DNA from: Sphingomonas aracearum
GTDB lineage: Bacteria; Pseudomonadota; Alphaproteobacteria; Sphingomonadales; Sphingomonadaceae
Direction of reading: 5' to 3'
DNA length: 64,000 nt
Assembly (NCBI RefSeq): GCF_003345355.1
Contig: NZ_QQNB01000002.1
Coordinates: 992,001 to 1,056,000, forward strand
Positions within the stretch are counted from its first letter, which is position 1; every line of letters begins with the position of its first letter. Position numbers and translations under genes: made by a program. Below, piece after piece: positions 45,301-55,700 of the stretch. The notes under the pieces are model-generated. The model did not search any database. It saw nothing but the letters and a program-made list of their open reading frames with translations, and was not told the origin of the DNA.

Positions 45301-47004
45301 TCACTTGGCGCCGAAGCCGTTGTACAGCGTGCCGAAGAAGTCGCCCTTGTTCCACCGCGGCCGCTCGTCACCATCGGCGATCGCGCGGGCGATGGCGTAG
45401 TTCACCTTCACGAAGCGCACGCCCTGCGCCCAGTCGAGCAGCGGCTCCTGCCCGATCTCGTCCTGCGGCTTGTGGTATTTGGTCGCCCAGAACGCGGCCA
45501 CCGCCGCCTTGCCCGGTCCCTTCTGCCCCGGCCACAGGAACACGGAGGGGATGCCCTGCTGCACGAAGCGGTAATGGTCGGAGCGGACGAAGATCGCCTG
45601 TTCCGGCTCGGGATCGGGTGACATGGTGACGCCCACCGCATTTACCGCCTTCTCCACGATCGGGCCCAGCGTGGATCGATCCGCGCCGTATACGGTCATG
45701 TCCTCGAACGCATAGGTGAGGATCGGCATGTCGAGGTTCACGTCGGCGACGATCGACTTGACCGGCACGGTCGGGTGCTTGGTGAAGTAATCGGAGCCGA
45801 CCAGGCCCTTCTCCTCCCCGGTTACCGCCAGGAACAGGATCGAGCGGCGCGGCGGCCTGCCCTCCGCCTTGAAACGCTTGGCCTCCTCGATCAGCGAGGC
45901 GATGCCGACCGCATTGTCCTCGGCCCCGTTGTAGATCGCGTCGCCGTTCACCGGCCGGCCGACGCCGACATGATCGAGATGCGCGGACAGCACCACCACT
46001 TCATCCTTCAGCTTCGGATCGCTGCCGGGGATCATGCCCGCGACGTTGCTGCTCATGCCCTTTTCGAAGCTGGTCTTCAGCGACACCGCCAGCGTGCCCG
46101 GCAGGGCCACCGGCTTCAGCGACGCCTTGGGGTCCGTCGCGCGGCTGTTCACCGCATCCCACGTCGTCTTGCTGCCGGCGAACAGCTTGGCCGCCCCACT
46201 TTGCGTCAACGCGCCGAGCACCGGCACGCCCTGCTGCTCGCCCAGGCCATTGGGGTTCGCCCAGGTGACCCGCGGGCGATCCCAGCCGGCGCCCGTGGCC
46301 GCGCCTGCCCCGCGCCGACCGCCGGCACCGATGGTGATCGCACCCACCGCGCCCTTGGCCCTGGCGATGATCGCCTTGGTCTGCGCGCTCTGGAAGTGCG
46401 CGCGTTCCTCGCTCTGCCAGTCGGCGGGCGCCCCGTTCAAGAACACGACGATCTTGCCGCGCACGTCCACGCCCTTGTAGTCGTCGCGCTTGTACTGCGG
46501 CGCGACCAGGCCGTAGCCGACGAACACCACCGGCGCGTCCAGCGCCAGCGTCTCGGCGCTGGCGATCGCGCTTGGCGTATAATCCTCGCCGAACACCAGC
46601 TTCTGCGGGGCGGCGCCCTTGCGGGCCAGCACGAAATCGCCATGCTCCGCCGCCTTGTAGGTGATGAGCGGCACCTTCTGCAGGTAGCCGCCCTGATCGC
46701 CGGCGGGGCGCAGGCCGGCGGCGTAGAACTGCGCCGCGACATATTGCGCGGCGATGTCGAACTCCGGGCTGCCCGCATCGCGGCCGCGCATCTCGTCGGA
46801 GGCGAGGAACATCACGTGCGCCTTCATCGCCGCCTGGTCGTCCGGCAGGGGCGCGTTGACGATGGCGTTGATCCGCGCCTGGTCGCGCACCGGAGCGGCC
46901 GGCGTTGCGGCGGGTGCGGGGGCCGGAGCCGGCGCCGGAGCCGTTTGGGCCAGCGCGACAACCGAGACACAGGCGAGCGCCGCCGCGCCGATCGAACGGA
47001 ACAT
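45301..47004 (-). CDS. Secreted M28-family zinc metallopeptidase
   Basis: 567 residues. A signal peptide (ending about VVALAQ) and a Pro/Ala linker precede a peptidase with an inserted PA-like domain (about 150-300; SAIASAETLALDAPVVFVGYG). Metal ligands are LSAHLDHVG (His, Asp), GAEDNAVG (Asp), TGEEKG (catalytic Glu, Glu), VNLDMP (Asp) and KYHKPQDE (His), the full M28 set. Probably a periplasmic or exported aminopeptidase. GGAGGGG lies nine bases before the ATG. First gene of a two-gene unit with the epimerase-like gene. Confidence 0.93.
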   Translation of the reverse strand: MFRSIGAAALACVSVVALAQTAPAPAPAPAPAATPAAPVRDQARINAIVNAPLPDDQAAMKAHVMFLASDEMRGRDAGSPEFDIAAQYVAAQFYAAGLRPAGDQGGYLQKVPLITYKAAEHGDFVLARKGAAPQKLVFGEDYTPSAIASAETLALDAPVVFVGYGLVAPQYKRDDYKGVDVRGKIVVFLNGAPADWQSEERAHFQSAQTKAIIARAKGAVGAITIGAGGRRGAGAATGAGWDRPRVTWANPNGLGEQQGVPVLGALTQSGAAKLFAGSKTTWDAVNSRATDPKASLKPVALPGTLAVSLKTSFEKGMSSNVAGMIPGSDPKLKDEVVVLSAHLDHVGVGRPVNGDAIYNGAEDNAVGIASLIEEAKRFKAEGRPPRRSILFLAVTGEEKGLVGSDYFTKHPTVPVKSIVADVNLDMPILTYAFEDMTVYGADRSTLGPIVEKAVNAVGVTMSPDPEPEQAIFVRSDHYRFVQQGIPSVFLWPGQKGPGKAAVAAFWATKYHKPQDEIGQEPLLDWAQGVRFVKVNYAIARAIADGDERPRWNKGDFFGTLYNGFGAK

Positions 47005-47116
47005 GTTGAAACCCCTCCGGAAGAACTGTGCCGTTCGGTAGCACAGGGCCGGGCGCACGCAAGCGGGGCCTTTTGCCTTGGCGTGCGTTGTCGCGCATGT
47101 CACCACCGGGAACACC

Positions 47117-49726
47117 ATGCTCGACGTCCAGAACTCGCTCGCCGCCCCGCAGGTCATTCGCCGCCAGGATTACCGCCCGCCGGACTGGCAGGTGCCGGAG
47201 GTCGCGCTGGATTTCGCGCTCGATCCCGCGGCCACCCGGGTGAAGGCGCGGCTGGAAGTGGTGCGCACGGGCGCGCACGATCGCCCTCTCGTTCTCGACG
47301 GAGACGGCCTTACGCCCCTGTCGGTGACGGTGGACGGGGTGACGATCAACGATTGGCGGCTGGAAGACGGCCGCCTCGTCGTGCCGTTGCCGGGCAGCGC
47401 GCATGTGGTGGAAACGGAAGTCGAGCTCGCGCCGGAGCGCAACACGCAACTGATGGGCCTGTATGCCAGCGGCGGCATCCTGTGCACGCAATGCGAGGCG
47501 GAGGGTTTTCGCCGGATCACCTTCTTCCCGGATCGCCCCGACGTGCTCAGCCGCTACCGCGTGCGCATGATGGCGGACAAGGCGCGCTTTCCCGTGCTGC
47601 TGGCGAATGGCGATCCGATCGCACATGGCGAGGCAGGCGAAGGCCGGCACTGGGCCGAATGGCACGATCCCTTCCCCAAGCCGAGCTACCTGTTTGCGCT
47701 CGTCGCCGGGGATCTGGCGGTCAATCGCGGCACCTTCACCACCATGTCCGGCCGCGAGGTGGAGCTCGGCATCTGGGTGCGCGCGCGCGATCTCGACCGC
47801 ACGCACCATGCCTTGTCGGCGCTGAAGACCAGCATGGCCTGGGACGAGCGCACTTATGGCCGCGAATATGATCTCGACGTGTTCAACATCGTCGCGGTGG
47901 ACGATTTCAACTTCGGCGCGATGGAGAACAAGGGGCTGAACATCTTCAACAGCCGCTACATCCTCGCCGATCCCGATACCGCGACCGATTACGATTACGA
48001 CGCGGTGGCCGCCGTCGTCGCGCACGAATATTTCCACAACTGGTCGGGCAATCGCGTCACCTGCCGCGACTGGTTCCAGCTTTCGCTGAAGGAAGGCTTC
48101 ACCGTCTATCGCGACCAGAGCTTTTCCGCCGATCAGGGATCGCCCGCGGTGAAGCGGATCGAGGACGTGCGCAGCTTGCGCGCCGCGCAGTTCCCGGAGG
48201 ACGCAGGCCCCCTGGCCCATCCGATCCGTCCCGACGCCTATCTCGAGATCAGCAACTTCTACACCGCGACCATCTACAACAAGGGCGCCGAGGTGATCCG
48301 CATGATCGCCACCATCCTCGGCCCGCAGGCGTTCCGCGCCGGGTGCGACCTGTATTTCGAGCGGTTCGACGGGACGGCCGCGACCTGCGAAGATTTCGTG
48401 GCGTCGATGGAGGAGGCGAGCGGCAAGGACCTGGCGCAGTTCCGTCGCTGGTACAGCCAGGCCGGCACGCCCCGCGTCGCCGCGACGCTGACGCACGAAG
48501 GCGGCCGGGCGGAGCTGCGCCTGGCCCAGCGCGTGCCGCCAACGCCCGGGCAGGAGCACAAGGAACCGATGGTGCTGCCGCTCAAGCTGCGCCTGTTCGG
48601 GGCGGAAACCGGCCGCCCGCTGGGCGACGAACAGCTGATCCTGATGACCGACAGCACCGAGACGATCACCTTCGAAGGGGTGGGCGAGCGGCCCGTTCTG
48701 TCGTTCAATCGCGGCTTTTCGGCCCCGATCGTGGTGGAAAGCGATCGTTCGGCGGCGGACCTCGCCTTTCTCGGCCGGCACGACGACGATCCCTTCGCCC
48801 GCTATGAGGCGATGCAGCAGCTGATGCTGGATGCCCTGGTCGCCTCGGTGGCGGCCGGCAACGACTCAAGTCAGGATGGCGGCCACCAGGCGGTGCTTGC
48901 CGCGATTGCCGACACGCTGGACGACCCCGCGCTGGACCCCGCCTTTATCGCGGAAGCGGTGCTGCTGCCGTCCGAAAGCTTCATCGGGGACCAGATGGCG
49001 GTGGTCGATCCCGATGCGATCTTCCGCGCACGGGAAGCGCTGCGCCGGAATATCGGGCGCGAACTGGAGGGCCGGTGGCGGGCGGCCTATGACAGCGCCA
49101 GCGCGGCCGGCCCCTACGCCTATACGTCGGCGGCCAAGGGCCTGCGGCGGCTGCGCACCGTGGCATTGGGGTTCCTCATGGCCAGCGGCGCGGCGGACGC
49201 GGGTGCGCTCGCCTTCCGCCAGTTCGATGATGCGGACAACATGACGGATCGCCAGGGCGCGTTGGGCGCGCTTGCCGGCAGCAACGCGCCGGAACGGGTG
49301 CCGGCGCTGGACATCTTCTACAACCGCTATTCGGACAATCCGCTGGTCCTCGACAAATGGTTTTCCACCCAGGCGCTTTCCGCTCGGGACGACACGCTGG
49401 CGGCAGTGGAGGAACTCGCCCGCCATCCCGATTTCGCGCTGGCCAATCCCAATCGCGCGCGTTCGCTGATCGGGGCGTTCTCGGTCAACCAGCGGGCCTT
49501 TCATGCAGCATCGGGCGCCGGCTACCGCTTTGTCGCGGACCAGCTGATCCAGCTCGACCGCATCAATCCGCAGACCGCCGCCAAGCTCCTGCCTCCGCTC
49601 GGCCGCTGGCGCCGGTTCGACGCGGCCCGCGCCGCCCGGATGCGCGCCGAGCTGGAGCGGATCGTGAAGGCACCCGGCCTGTCCAGGGACATGTTCGAAC
49701 AGGCAAGCAAGAGCCTGGCCGGCTGA
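47117..49726 (+). CDS. pepN: Aminopeptidase N
   Basis: 869 residues, M1 family, close to the 870 of the E. coli enzyme. Contains the substrate motif GAMENKGLNIFN (about 267), zinc site VVAHEYFHNWSGNRVT (HExxH at about 303) and downstream ligand Glu in LSLKEGFTVYRDQSF. The ATG giving MLDVQNSLAAPQVIRRQDY matches homologue starts; the frame is open upstream to a TTG without support. Cytoplasmic removal of N-terminal residues from peptides, complementing the POT peptide importer. Confidence 0.96.
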   Translation: MLDVQNSLAAPQVIRRQDYRPPDWQVPEVALDFALDPAATRVKARLEVVRTGAHDRPLVLDGDGLTPLSVTVDGVTINDWRLEDGRLVVPLPGSAHVVETEVELAPERNTQLMGLYASGGILCTQCEAEGFRRITFFPDRPDVLSRYRVRMMADKARFPVLLANGDPIAHGEAGEGRHWAEWHDPFPKPSYLFALVAGDLAVNRGTFTTMSGREVELGIWVRARDLDRTHHALSALKTSMAWDERTYGREYDLDVFNIVAVDDFNFGAMENKGLNIFNSRYILADPDTATDYDYDAVAAVVAHEYFHNWSGNRVTCRDWFQLSLKEGFTVYRDQSFSADQGSPAVKRIEDVRSLRAAQFPEDAGPLAHPIRPDAYLEISNFYTATIYNKGAEVIRMIATILGPQAFRAGCDLYFERFDGTAATCEDFVASMEEASGKDLAQFRRWYSQAGTPRVAATLTHEGGRAELRLAQRVPPTPGQEHKEPMVLPLKLRLFGAETGRPLGDEQLILMTDSTETITFEGVGERPVLSFNRGFSAPIVVESDRSAADLAFLGRHDDDPFARYEAMQQLMLDALVASVAAGNDSSQDGGHQAVLAAIADTLDDPALDPAFIAEAVLLPSESFIGDQMAVVDPDAIFRAREALRRNIGRELEGRWRAAYDSASAAGPYAYTSAAKGLRRLRTVALGFLMASGAADAGALAFRQFDDADNMTDRQGALGALAGSNAPERVPALDIFYNRYSDNPLVLDKWFSTQALSARDDTLAAVEELARHPDFALANPNRARSLIGAFSVNQRAFHAASGAGYRFVADQLIQLDRINPQTAAKLLPPLGRWRRFDAARAARMRAELERIVKAPGLSRDMFEQASKSLAG

Positions 49727-49742
49727 ACCTGCCTTGCGCGGG

Positions 49743-50327
49743 TCAGCCGCCCGTATAGGCCTGCCGCTCGTCTTCGGAGAGGGCGCGGATCACCCGGCAT
49801 GGATTGCCGGCCGCAAAGACACCTGCCGGCACGTCGCGGGTGACCACGCTGCCGGCGCCGATCACCGTTTTGGCGCCGATCGTGACGCCCGGCAGGATCA
49901 GCGCCCCCGCGCCGACCCAGACGTCCGATCCGATCGTCACCGGCCTGCCATATTCTTCGCGCCGGCGGAGCGCGGCGTCCAGCGGGTGCATCGGCGTCAG
50001 CACCTGCGCGCCCGGGCCGAACATCGTGAAGTCGCCGATCGTCACCCGGCAGACGTCGAGCACGACGCAGTTGAAGTTGAAGAACACCCGCTCGCCAAGC
50101 TCGATGTTGCTGCCGTAATCGCAGAAGAAAGGCGGCTGGATCCACACGCTCTCGCCGCCCCTGCCGAACAGCCGGCCGCACACGTCGCGGCGCGCCGCCT
50201 CGTCCGCCTCGCGGGTCCCGTTGAGCTCCTGGCACAGGTCCCGCGCGCGCACGCGGCCCGCGACGAGTTCCGGGTCGAGCGCATCGTAGAGCTCGCCCGC
50301 GAGCATCTTCTCGCGTTCGCTGCTCAT
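49743..50327 (-). CDS. Maltose/galactoside O-acetyltransferase family (Maa/NodL/LacA)
   Basis: 194 residues. An N-terminal Mac domain (MSSEREKMLAGELYDALDPE) is followed by left-handed beta-helix hexapeptide repeats, the catalytic histidine in LTPMHPLDAALRRREE, and GSDVWVGAGALILPGVTIG. Acetyl-CoA-dependent acetylation of a sugar hydroxyl; the sugar is not predictable. The start overlaps the chloride channel stop (ATGA), so translation is coupled. Confidence 0.92.
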   Translation of the reverse strand: MSSEREKMLAGELYDALDPELVAGRVRARDLCQELNGTREADEAARRDVCGRLFGRGGESVWIQPPFFCDYGSNIELGERVFFNFNCVVLDVCRVTIGDFTMFGPGAQVLTPMHPLDAALRRREEYGRPVTIGSDVWVGAGALILPGVTIGAKTVIGAGSVVTRDVPAGVFAAGNPCRVIRALSEDERQAYTGG

Positions 50328-51565
50328 CTGCCCGCCCGCAGAGCGCCCGCAAACCCCTGGGACAGGCCGTGGTACAGCTTCTCGCGGCACACGGCGCGGC
50401 TGGCGGCGTCGGCGATGAAGGCGGTGGCGAACATCGGCAGCATCAGCCCGCGGCTGGCGGTGGTTTCCGACAGGATGATGACGGCGGTCAGCGGCGCGCG
50501 GACAACGCCGGCGAAATAGCCGACCATGCCGAGGATCACGACCGCCGAGGCGGGCTCGCCCGGGAACACCTGCCGCAACAGGTTGCCGACGCCCGCCCCT
50601 ACCGCCAGCGAGGGCGCGAAGATGCCGCCCGGCAGGCCCGCCACCGCCGTCGCCAGCGTCGCGGCGAACTTGGCCGGCCCGAACCACAGCGGCGCATCCA
50701 CGCCGACGATCATCGCCCGTGCCGCCGAATAGCCGGTGCCCCAGGTCAGCCCGGTGAACACGCCCAATCCCGCCACGATCAGCCCGCACATCCCCGCGAA
50801 CAGCAGCGGACGCGCGCCTGCCCGATCGCCCCAGCGGTGCGCACCCGGCCGCAGCGCCAGCACCGCACGCGCGAACAGGCCGCCGCTCGCACCGCCCGCG
50901 ACCCCTGCCACCGGCACCACCAGCACCGCCGCCAGGATCGGCATGTGCGCACCGATCACGCCGAAATAGACGTAATCGCCCTGTACCGACTGCGCGACCA
51001 TGCCGGCGATGACGATGGCGGCGAGCACCAGCAGGGTCACCCGCTGCTCATAGGCGGAGGCCAGCTCCTCGATCGCGAAGAGGAGCCCGGCAAGCGGCGT
51101 GTTGAACGCCGCCGCCACCCCCGCCGCGCCGCCCGCGATCACCACGGGCATGCGCAGCGGCACGCGAAGCAGGCGATGCGCGACCCCCATGATCGCCGCG
51201 GCGAGCTGCACCGTCGGCCCCTCGCGACCGACCGAGGCGCCCGCTCCCACCGCGCCGACCGTCAGGAAAGCCTTGGCGATCACGGTTCGCGGCGAGATCA
51301 GCGAATGCGTCGCCGCTTCCGGGTCGGCCTGCGCGGCGATCACCTGCGGAATGCCCGAGCCGCGCGCCAGCGGCGCCACCCGCCTCGTGATCCGTACCAG
51401 GGCCACGAAGATCAGCGGTGTGGTCAGCAGCGGCAGCCAGTGCCAGCGACGGGCAAAGGCGTTGAACCACGCCCCCGCCGCATCCGCGGCCTCGGCGAAC
51501 AGCGTGGCGACGACGCCGATGGCGATTGCGCCGGCCAGGATCGCCACCCGCGTGCGGAACTGCAC
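50324..51565 (-). CDS. ClC-family chloride channel or H+/Cl- antiporter
   Basis: 413 residues, inner membrane, about 11-12 helices. Ion-pathway motifs are all present: GSGIPQVIAA, VGREGPTVQ (gating Glu) and GGIFAPSLAVGAGVGN. The annotated start is GTG; the frame stays open upstream into the csaA gene with an Arg-rich helix (RRRWTRARYRALL) that resembles the family N-terminus, so the true start may be earlier and at a non-standard codon. It overlaps the acetyltransferase start by 4 bp. Confidence 0.9.
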   Translation of the reverse strand: MQFRTRVAILAGAIAIGVVATLFAEAADAAGAWFNAFARRWHWLPLLTTPLIFVALVRITRRVAPLARGSGIPQVIAAQADPEAATHSLISPRTVIAKAFLTVGAVGAGASVGREGPTVQLAAAIMGVAHRLLRVPLRMPVVIAGGAAGVAAAFNTPLAGLLFAIEELASAYEQRVTLLVLAAIVIAGMVAQSVQGDYVYFGVIGAHMPILAAVLVVPVAGVAGGASGGLFARAVLALRPGAHRWGDRAGARPLLFAGMCGLIVAGLGVFTGLTWGTGYSAARAMIVGVDAPLWFGPAKFAATLATAVAGLPGGIFAPSLAVGAGVGNLLRQVFPGEPASAVVILGMVGYFAGVVRAPLTAVIILSETTASRGLMLPMFATAFIADAASRAVCREKLYHGLSQGFAGALRAGR

Positions 51566-51639
51566 CGAGGCCGGCCCGCTGGTGCGCAGCAGCGCGCGGT
51601 AGCGGGCGCGCGTCCAGCGGCGGCGAGAGGGCGCTTCGT

Positions 51640-52011
51640 TCAGAACAGCCGCCCGCCGTTCGGCACGGGCACGGACGGCGACACCAGCACCACCTTGCCG
51701 TTCTCGTCCGGAAAGCCGAGCGTCAGCACTTCGGAGCGCACCGGCCCGATCTGCCGCGGCGGGAAGTTCACCACCGCCGCCACCTGCCGCCCGACCAGCT
51801 CCTCCAGGGTATAATGTTCGGTGATCTGCGCGGACGAGCGCCTGGTGCCGATCGCCGGGCCGAAGTCGATCATCAGCTTGTAGGCGGGCTTGCGCGCCTC
51901 CGGGAAAGGCAGCGCCTCGACGATCGTGCCGACGCGCACGTCCACCTTCAGCCAGTCGTCGAAGGTGATTTCGGGCGCGGCGCCCGCATCGGAGTCATGG
52001 GAAACGTGCAT
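51640..52011 (-). CDS. csaA: CsaA-type tRNA-binding domain protein
   Basis: 123 residues, a single OB-fold EMAPII-like domain: DWLKVDVRVGTIVEALPFPEARKPAYKLMIDFG, TEHYTLEELVGRQVAAVVNFPPRQIG, ending VPNGGRLF. Such small proteins bind tRNA and were described as export-related chaperones. Its start overlaps the glutathione transferase stop by one base (TGATG), indicating coupled translation. Confidence 0.93.
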   Translation of the reverse strand: MHVSHDSDAGAAPEITFDDWLKVDVRVGTIVEALPFPEARKPAYKLMIDFGPAIGTRRSSAQITEHYTLEELVGRQVAAVVNFPPRQIGPVRSEVLTLGFPDENGKVVLVSPSVPVPNGGRLF

Positions 52012-52685
52012 CAGAAATTCACGTCGTCATAGTGTTTCGGCGGGGTGAGCAGCTCCATCCGCTCGGCGAGCAGCGGGCGAAAGCTCGGCCGACTCTTCAT
52101 GCCGGAATACCAGCGCGCGGTCTCCTCATGCCCCTTCCAGTCGATGCCGCCGAGGTAATCGGCAACCGAGATGTGCGCGGCGGCGGCAAGATCGGCCAGG
52201 CTCATGGTCGAACCCGCGATCCAGTTGTGATGGCCGAGCAGATAGTCGGTATAGTCGAGATGCGCGATCGCGGCCTTCATCGCCTCGCGCAGCACCTTTG
52301 CGTCCGGAGCGGCGGCATGGACGAGCCGCTTCTCCATCCGCTCGTAGAGCAGCGGGCCGACGACATCGCGGTGGAACTGGTGATCGAACCACGCGACCAG
52401 GCGGCGGATTTCGGCGCGGTTCGCCGCCGTGCCGGAGATCATCTGCGCCTTTTCGACCGTTTCCTCGAAATATTCGCAGATCGCCATGGAATCGATCAGC
52501 GGCACGCCCCCGCGCTCGGCATCCACCATCACCGGCACCTGCGCGGCGGGGTTCATGTCCACGAACTCGTCCCGCCGCTCCCACGGGCGTTCGCGCACGA
52601 GATCGTAGCCGACGCCCTTCTCTCCGAGCAGCAGGCGAACCTTGCGGGAGAAGGGGCACAGGGGAAATTGATACAGCTGCCACAT
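52011..52685 (-). CDS. Glutathione S-transferase family protein
   Basis: 224 residues. Thioredoxin-like N-terminal domain with a CPFSRKVRLLLGEKG motif (a Cys-Pro-Phe-Ser active site) and a VPVMVD cis-proline, then a helical C-terminal domain (MSLADLAAAAHISVADYLGGI). The cysteine at the active site suggests beta/omega-like thiol transfer rather than classical conjugation. It is the first gene of a GST-csaA transcript that may continue into the chloride channel. Confidence 0.88.
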   Translation of the reverse strand: MWQLYQFPLCPFSRKVRLLLGEKGVGYDLVRERPWERRDEFVDMNPAAQVPVMVDAERGGVPLIDSMAICEYFEETVEKAQMISGTAANRAEIRRLVAWFDHQFHRDVVGPLLYERMEKRLVHAAAPDAKVLREAMKAAIAHLDYTDYLLGHHNWIAGSTMSLADLAAAAHISVADYLGGIDWKGHEETARWYSGMKSRPSFRPLLAERMELLTPPKHYDDVNF

Positions 52686-52734
52686 GCGGCCTTGTTAGGA
52701 CCGAGGGCCGGATCGGGGAACCCCGAAGTGCCGC

Positions 52735-52783
52735 CAAAAATCCCCTCCCGTCATCCCGGACGCACGGTGACCCCGGCTGACGG
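52735..52783 (-). terminator. Terminator after gltB
   Basis: Imperfect stem CCGTCATCCCGG / CCCGGCTGACGG (52748-52783), followed on the minus strand by GAGGGGATTTTTGG. It lies just past the gltB stop. Confidence 0.5.
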
Positions 52784-52791
52784 TCGGGACG

Positions 52792-55700
52792 CTATTCCGC
52801 CGCCACCAGCTCCTCGCGGTCGTCCAGCGGGTGCGGCAACCGGCTGACCATCTCCTTCGGCACCACCTGCCAGAAATGCTCCACCGCGCGGCCCCAGTCG
52901 TCGAGCAGGCCGCCCGACCATTTGCTGTCGGTCGCCGCATGGTGCGCGCGTACCAGGTTCAGCAAGACGGCCTCCCAGTGCATCGAGGACAGCCGCTGCC
53001 ACTGGATGCTTTCGGGATTGGCGCGCCGGGCGAAGCTGCCGTCCGCATCATAGACGAAGGCCATGCCGCCGGTCATGCCCGCGCCGAAGTTCGCACCGAC
53101 CGGACCCAGCACCACTGCGGTGCCGCCGGTCATGTACTCGAGCCCGTTCGCGCCGCAGCCCTCGACCACCACGTTGGCGCCGGAGTTGCGCACCGCGAAC
53201 CGCTCCCCGGCCTGTCCCGCCGCGAACAGGGTGCCGGAGGTCGCGCCGTAGAGCACGGTGTTGCCGACAATGGTGTTCTCGTTGGAGGCAAGCGGGGAGG
53301 AGACGACGGGGCGCACCACGATCTTGCCGCCCGACAGGCCCTTGCCGACATAATCGTTGGCATCGCCGAACACCTCCAGCGTCACGCCCTTGCACAGGAA
53401 CGCGCCGAGCGACTGACCGGCGGCGCCGCGCAGGCGGACATGGACGTGCCCGTCGGCCAGCGCGGACATGCCGAACCGCTTGGTGATCTCCGACGACAGC
53501 CGCGTACCGACCGCGCGGTGGGTGTTGCGTACCGAATAGGTCAGCTGCATCTTCTCGCCACGCTCGAACACCGCGGCGGCGTCCTTGATCATCTGCGCAT
53601 CGAGGCTGTCGGGCACTTCGTTTCGGAACAGGCCGAGGCTGAAGCGCCGCTCGCTCTCGTCCGCATCCACCTTGGCGAGGATCGGGTTGAGATCGAGATC
53701 GTCGAGATGCTCGGCGCCGCGGCTCACCTGGCGGAGCAGCTCGGTGCGGCCGATGATCTCGTCCAGCGAGCGCACGCCCAGCCGCGCGAGGATGTCGCGA
53801 ACTTCCTCGGCGATGAAGGTCATGAGGTTGATGACCTTTTCCGGCGTGCCGGTGAACTTGGCGCGGAGCCGCTCGTCCTGCACGCACACCCCCACCGGGC
53901 AGGTGTTCGAATGGCACTGGCGCACCATGATGCAGCCCATCGCGACCAAGCTCAGCGTGCCGATGCCGAACTCCTCCGCACCCAGGATCGCGGCGATGAC
54001 GATGTCGCGCCCGGTCTTGAGCCCGCCGTCCGCGCGCAGCTTGATGCGCCCGCGCAGGCCGTTGAGCGTCAGCGTCTGGTTGACCTCGGACAGCCCCATT
54101 TCCCACGGCGTGCCGGCATATTTGATCGAGGTCTGGGGCGAGGCACCGGTGCCGCCGACATGGCCGGAGACGAGGATCGTATCGGCATGCGCCTTAGCGA
54201 CGCCCGCCGCGACCGTGCCGATGCCTGCCGAGGAGACGAGCTTCACGCACACCTTGGCGCGCGGATTGATCTGCTTGCAGTCATAGATGAGCTGCGCCAG
54301 ATCCTCGATCGAATAGATGTCATGGTGCGGCGGCGGCGAGATGAGCGTGACGCCCGGCGTGGCATGGCGCAGCTTGGCGATGAACTCGGTCACCTTGAAG
54401 CCGGGCAGCTGCCCGCCCTCGCCGGGCTTTGCGCCCTGTGCGACCTTGATCTCGATTTCCTCGCAGGCGCCGAGATACTCCGCGGTTACGCCGAAGCGGC
54501 CGGACGCGATCTGCTTCACGCCCGAGTTCGCGTTGTCGCCGTTGGGATAGGGCGTGTAGCGCGCCTTGTCCTCGCCGCCCTCGCCCGAAACCGCCTTGGC
54601 GCCGATGCGGTTCATCGCGATCGCCAGCGTCTCGTGCGCCTCGGGGGACAGCGCGCCGAGCGACATGCCCGGCGTTACGAAGCGCTTGCGGATCTCGGTG
54701 ATCGCCTCGACCTGATCGACCGGCAGGCTTTCCTTGGGAAAGTTGAACTGGAGCAGGTCGCGCAGATAGACCGGCGGCAACGCCTCCACCCCACGCGAGA
54801 ATTGCAGGTAGGTGGAATAGCTGTCGGTGTTCACCGCCGTCTGCAGGAGGTGCATCAGCTGTGCCGAATAGGCGTGCGTCTCGCCGGTGTGGCGCTGGCG
54901 ATAGAAGCCGCCGATCGGCAGGCTCGTCACCACCTCGTCGAACGCCTTTTCGTGGCGCAGGGTGGAGGACAGGTGCAGCGAGGCATAGCCCTCGCCCGAG
55001 ATCTTCGCGGGCATGCCGGGGAAGAGGTCCGCCACCAGGCTGCGGCTGAGGCCCACCGCCTCGAAATTATAGCCGCCGCGATAGGAGGAAATGACGGCGA
55101 TGCCCATCTTCGACAGAATCTTCAGCAATCCCTCGTCCACCGCATGGCGATGGTTCTCCAGGCACTCCTCCAGGCTCAGATCGCCGAACAGCCCGCGCGC
55201 CTGGCGGTCCACGATCGCCGCCTCCGCCAGATAGGCATGCACGGTGGTCGCGCCGACGCCGATCAGGACGGCGTAGTAATGCGTGTCCAGGCACTCGGCC
55301 GTCTGCACGTTGATGCTGGCATAGGAGCGCAGGCCACGGCGCACGAGATGCGTGTGCACCGCCGCCGCCGCCAGCACGCCGGGGATCGCCACCCGGTTCT
55401 CGTTGACGCCCAGGTCGCTCAGGAACAGCTCGCTCTTGCCCTCGCGGACCAGTTGCTCGGCCTCGGCACGGATGCGCGCGATGCCGGCGCGCAGCGTCTC
55501 GGGGCCGCCGCCGATGGCGAAGGTGCAATCGATCTCCGCGGCCGAACGCCCGAAACAGGCCTTGAGCCGCGCCCATTCCGCGCCGGTCAGAACCGGCGAG
55601 TCCAGCACCAGCACGCCGTCGCGCCGGTTCTCGGTATCGAGGATGTTGCCCAGATTGCCGAACCGCGTCTTCAGCGACATGACGTAGCGCTCGCGCAACG

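Noticed and set aside
46001..48781. Long open frame antisense to pepN and in another frame of the M28 peptidase gene
   Set aside because: Composition typical of antisense shadow; both covered genes have complete catalytic motifs.
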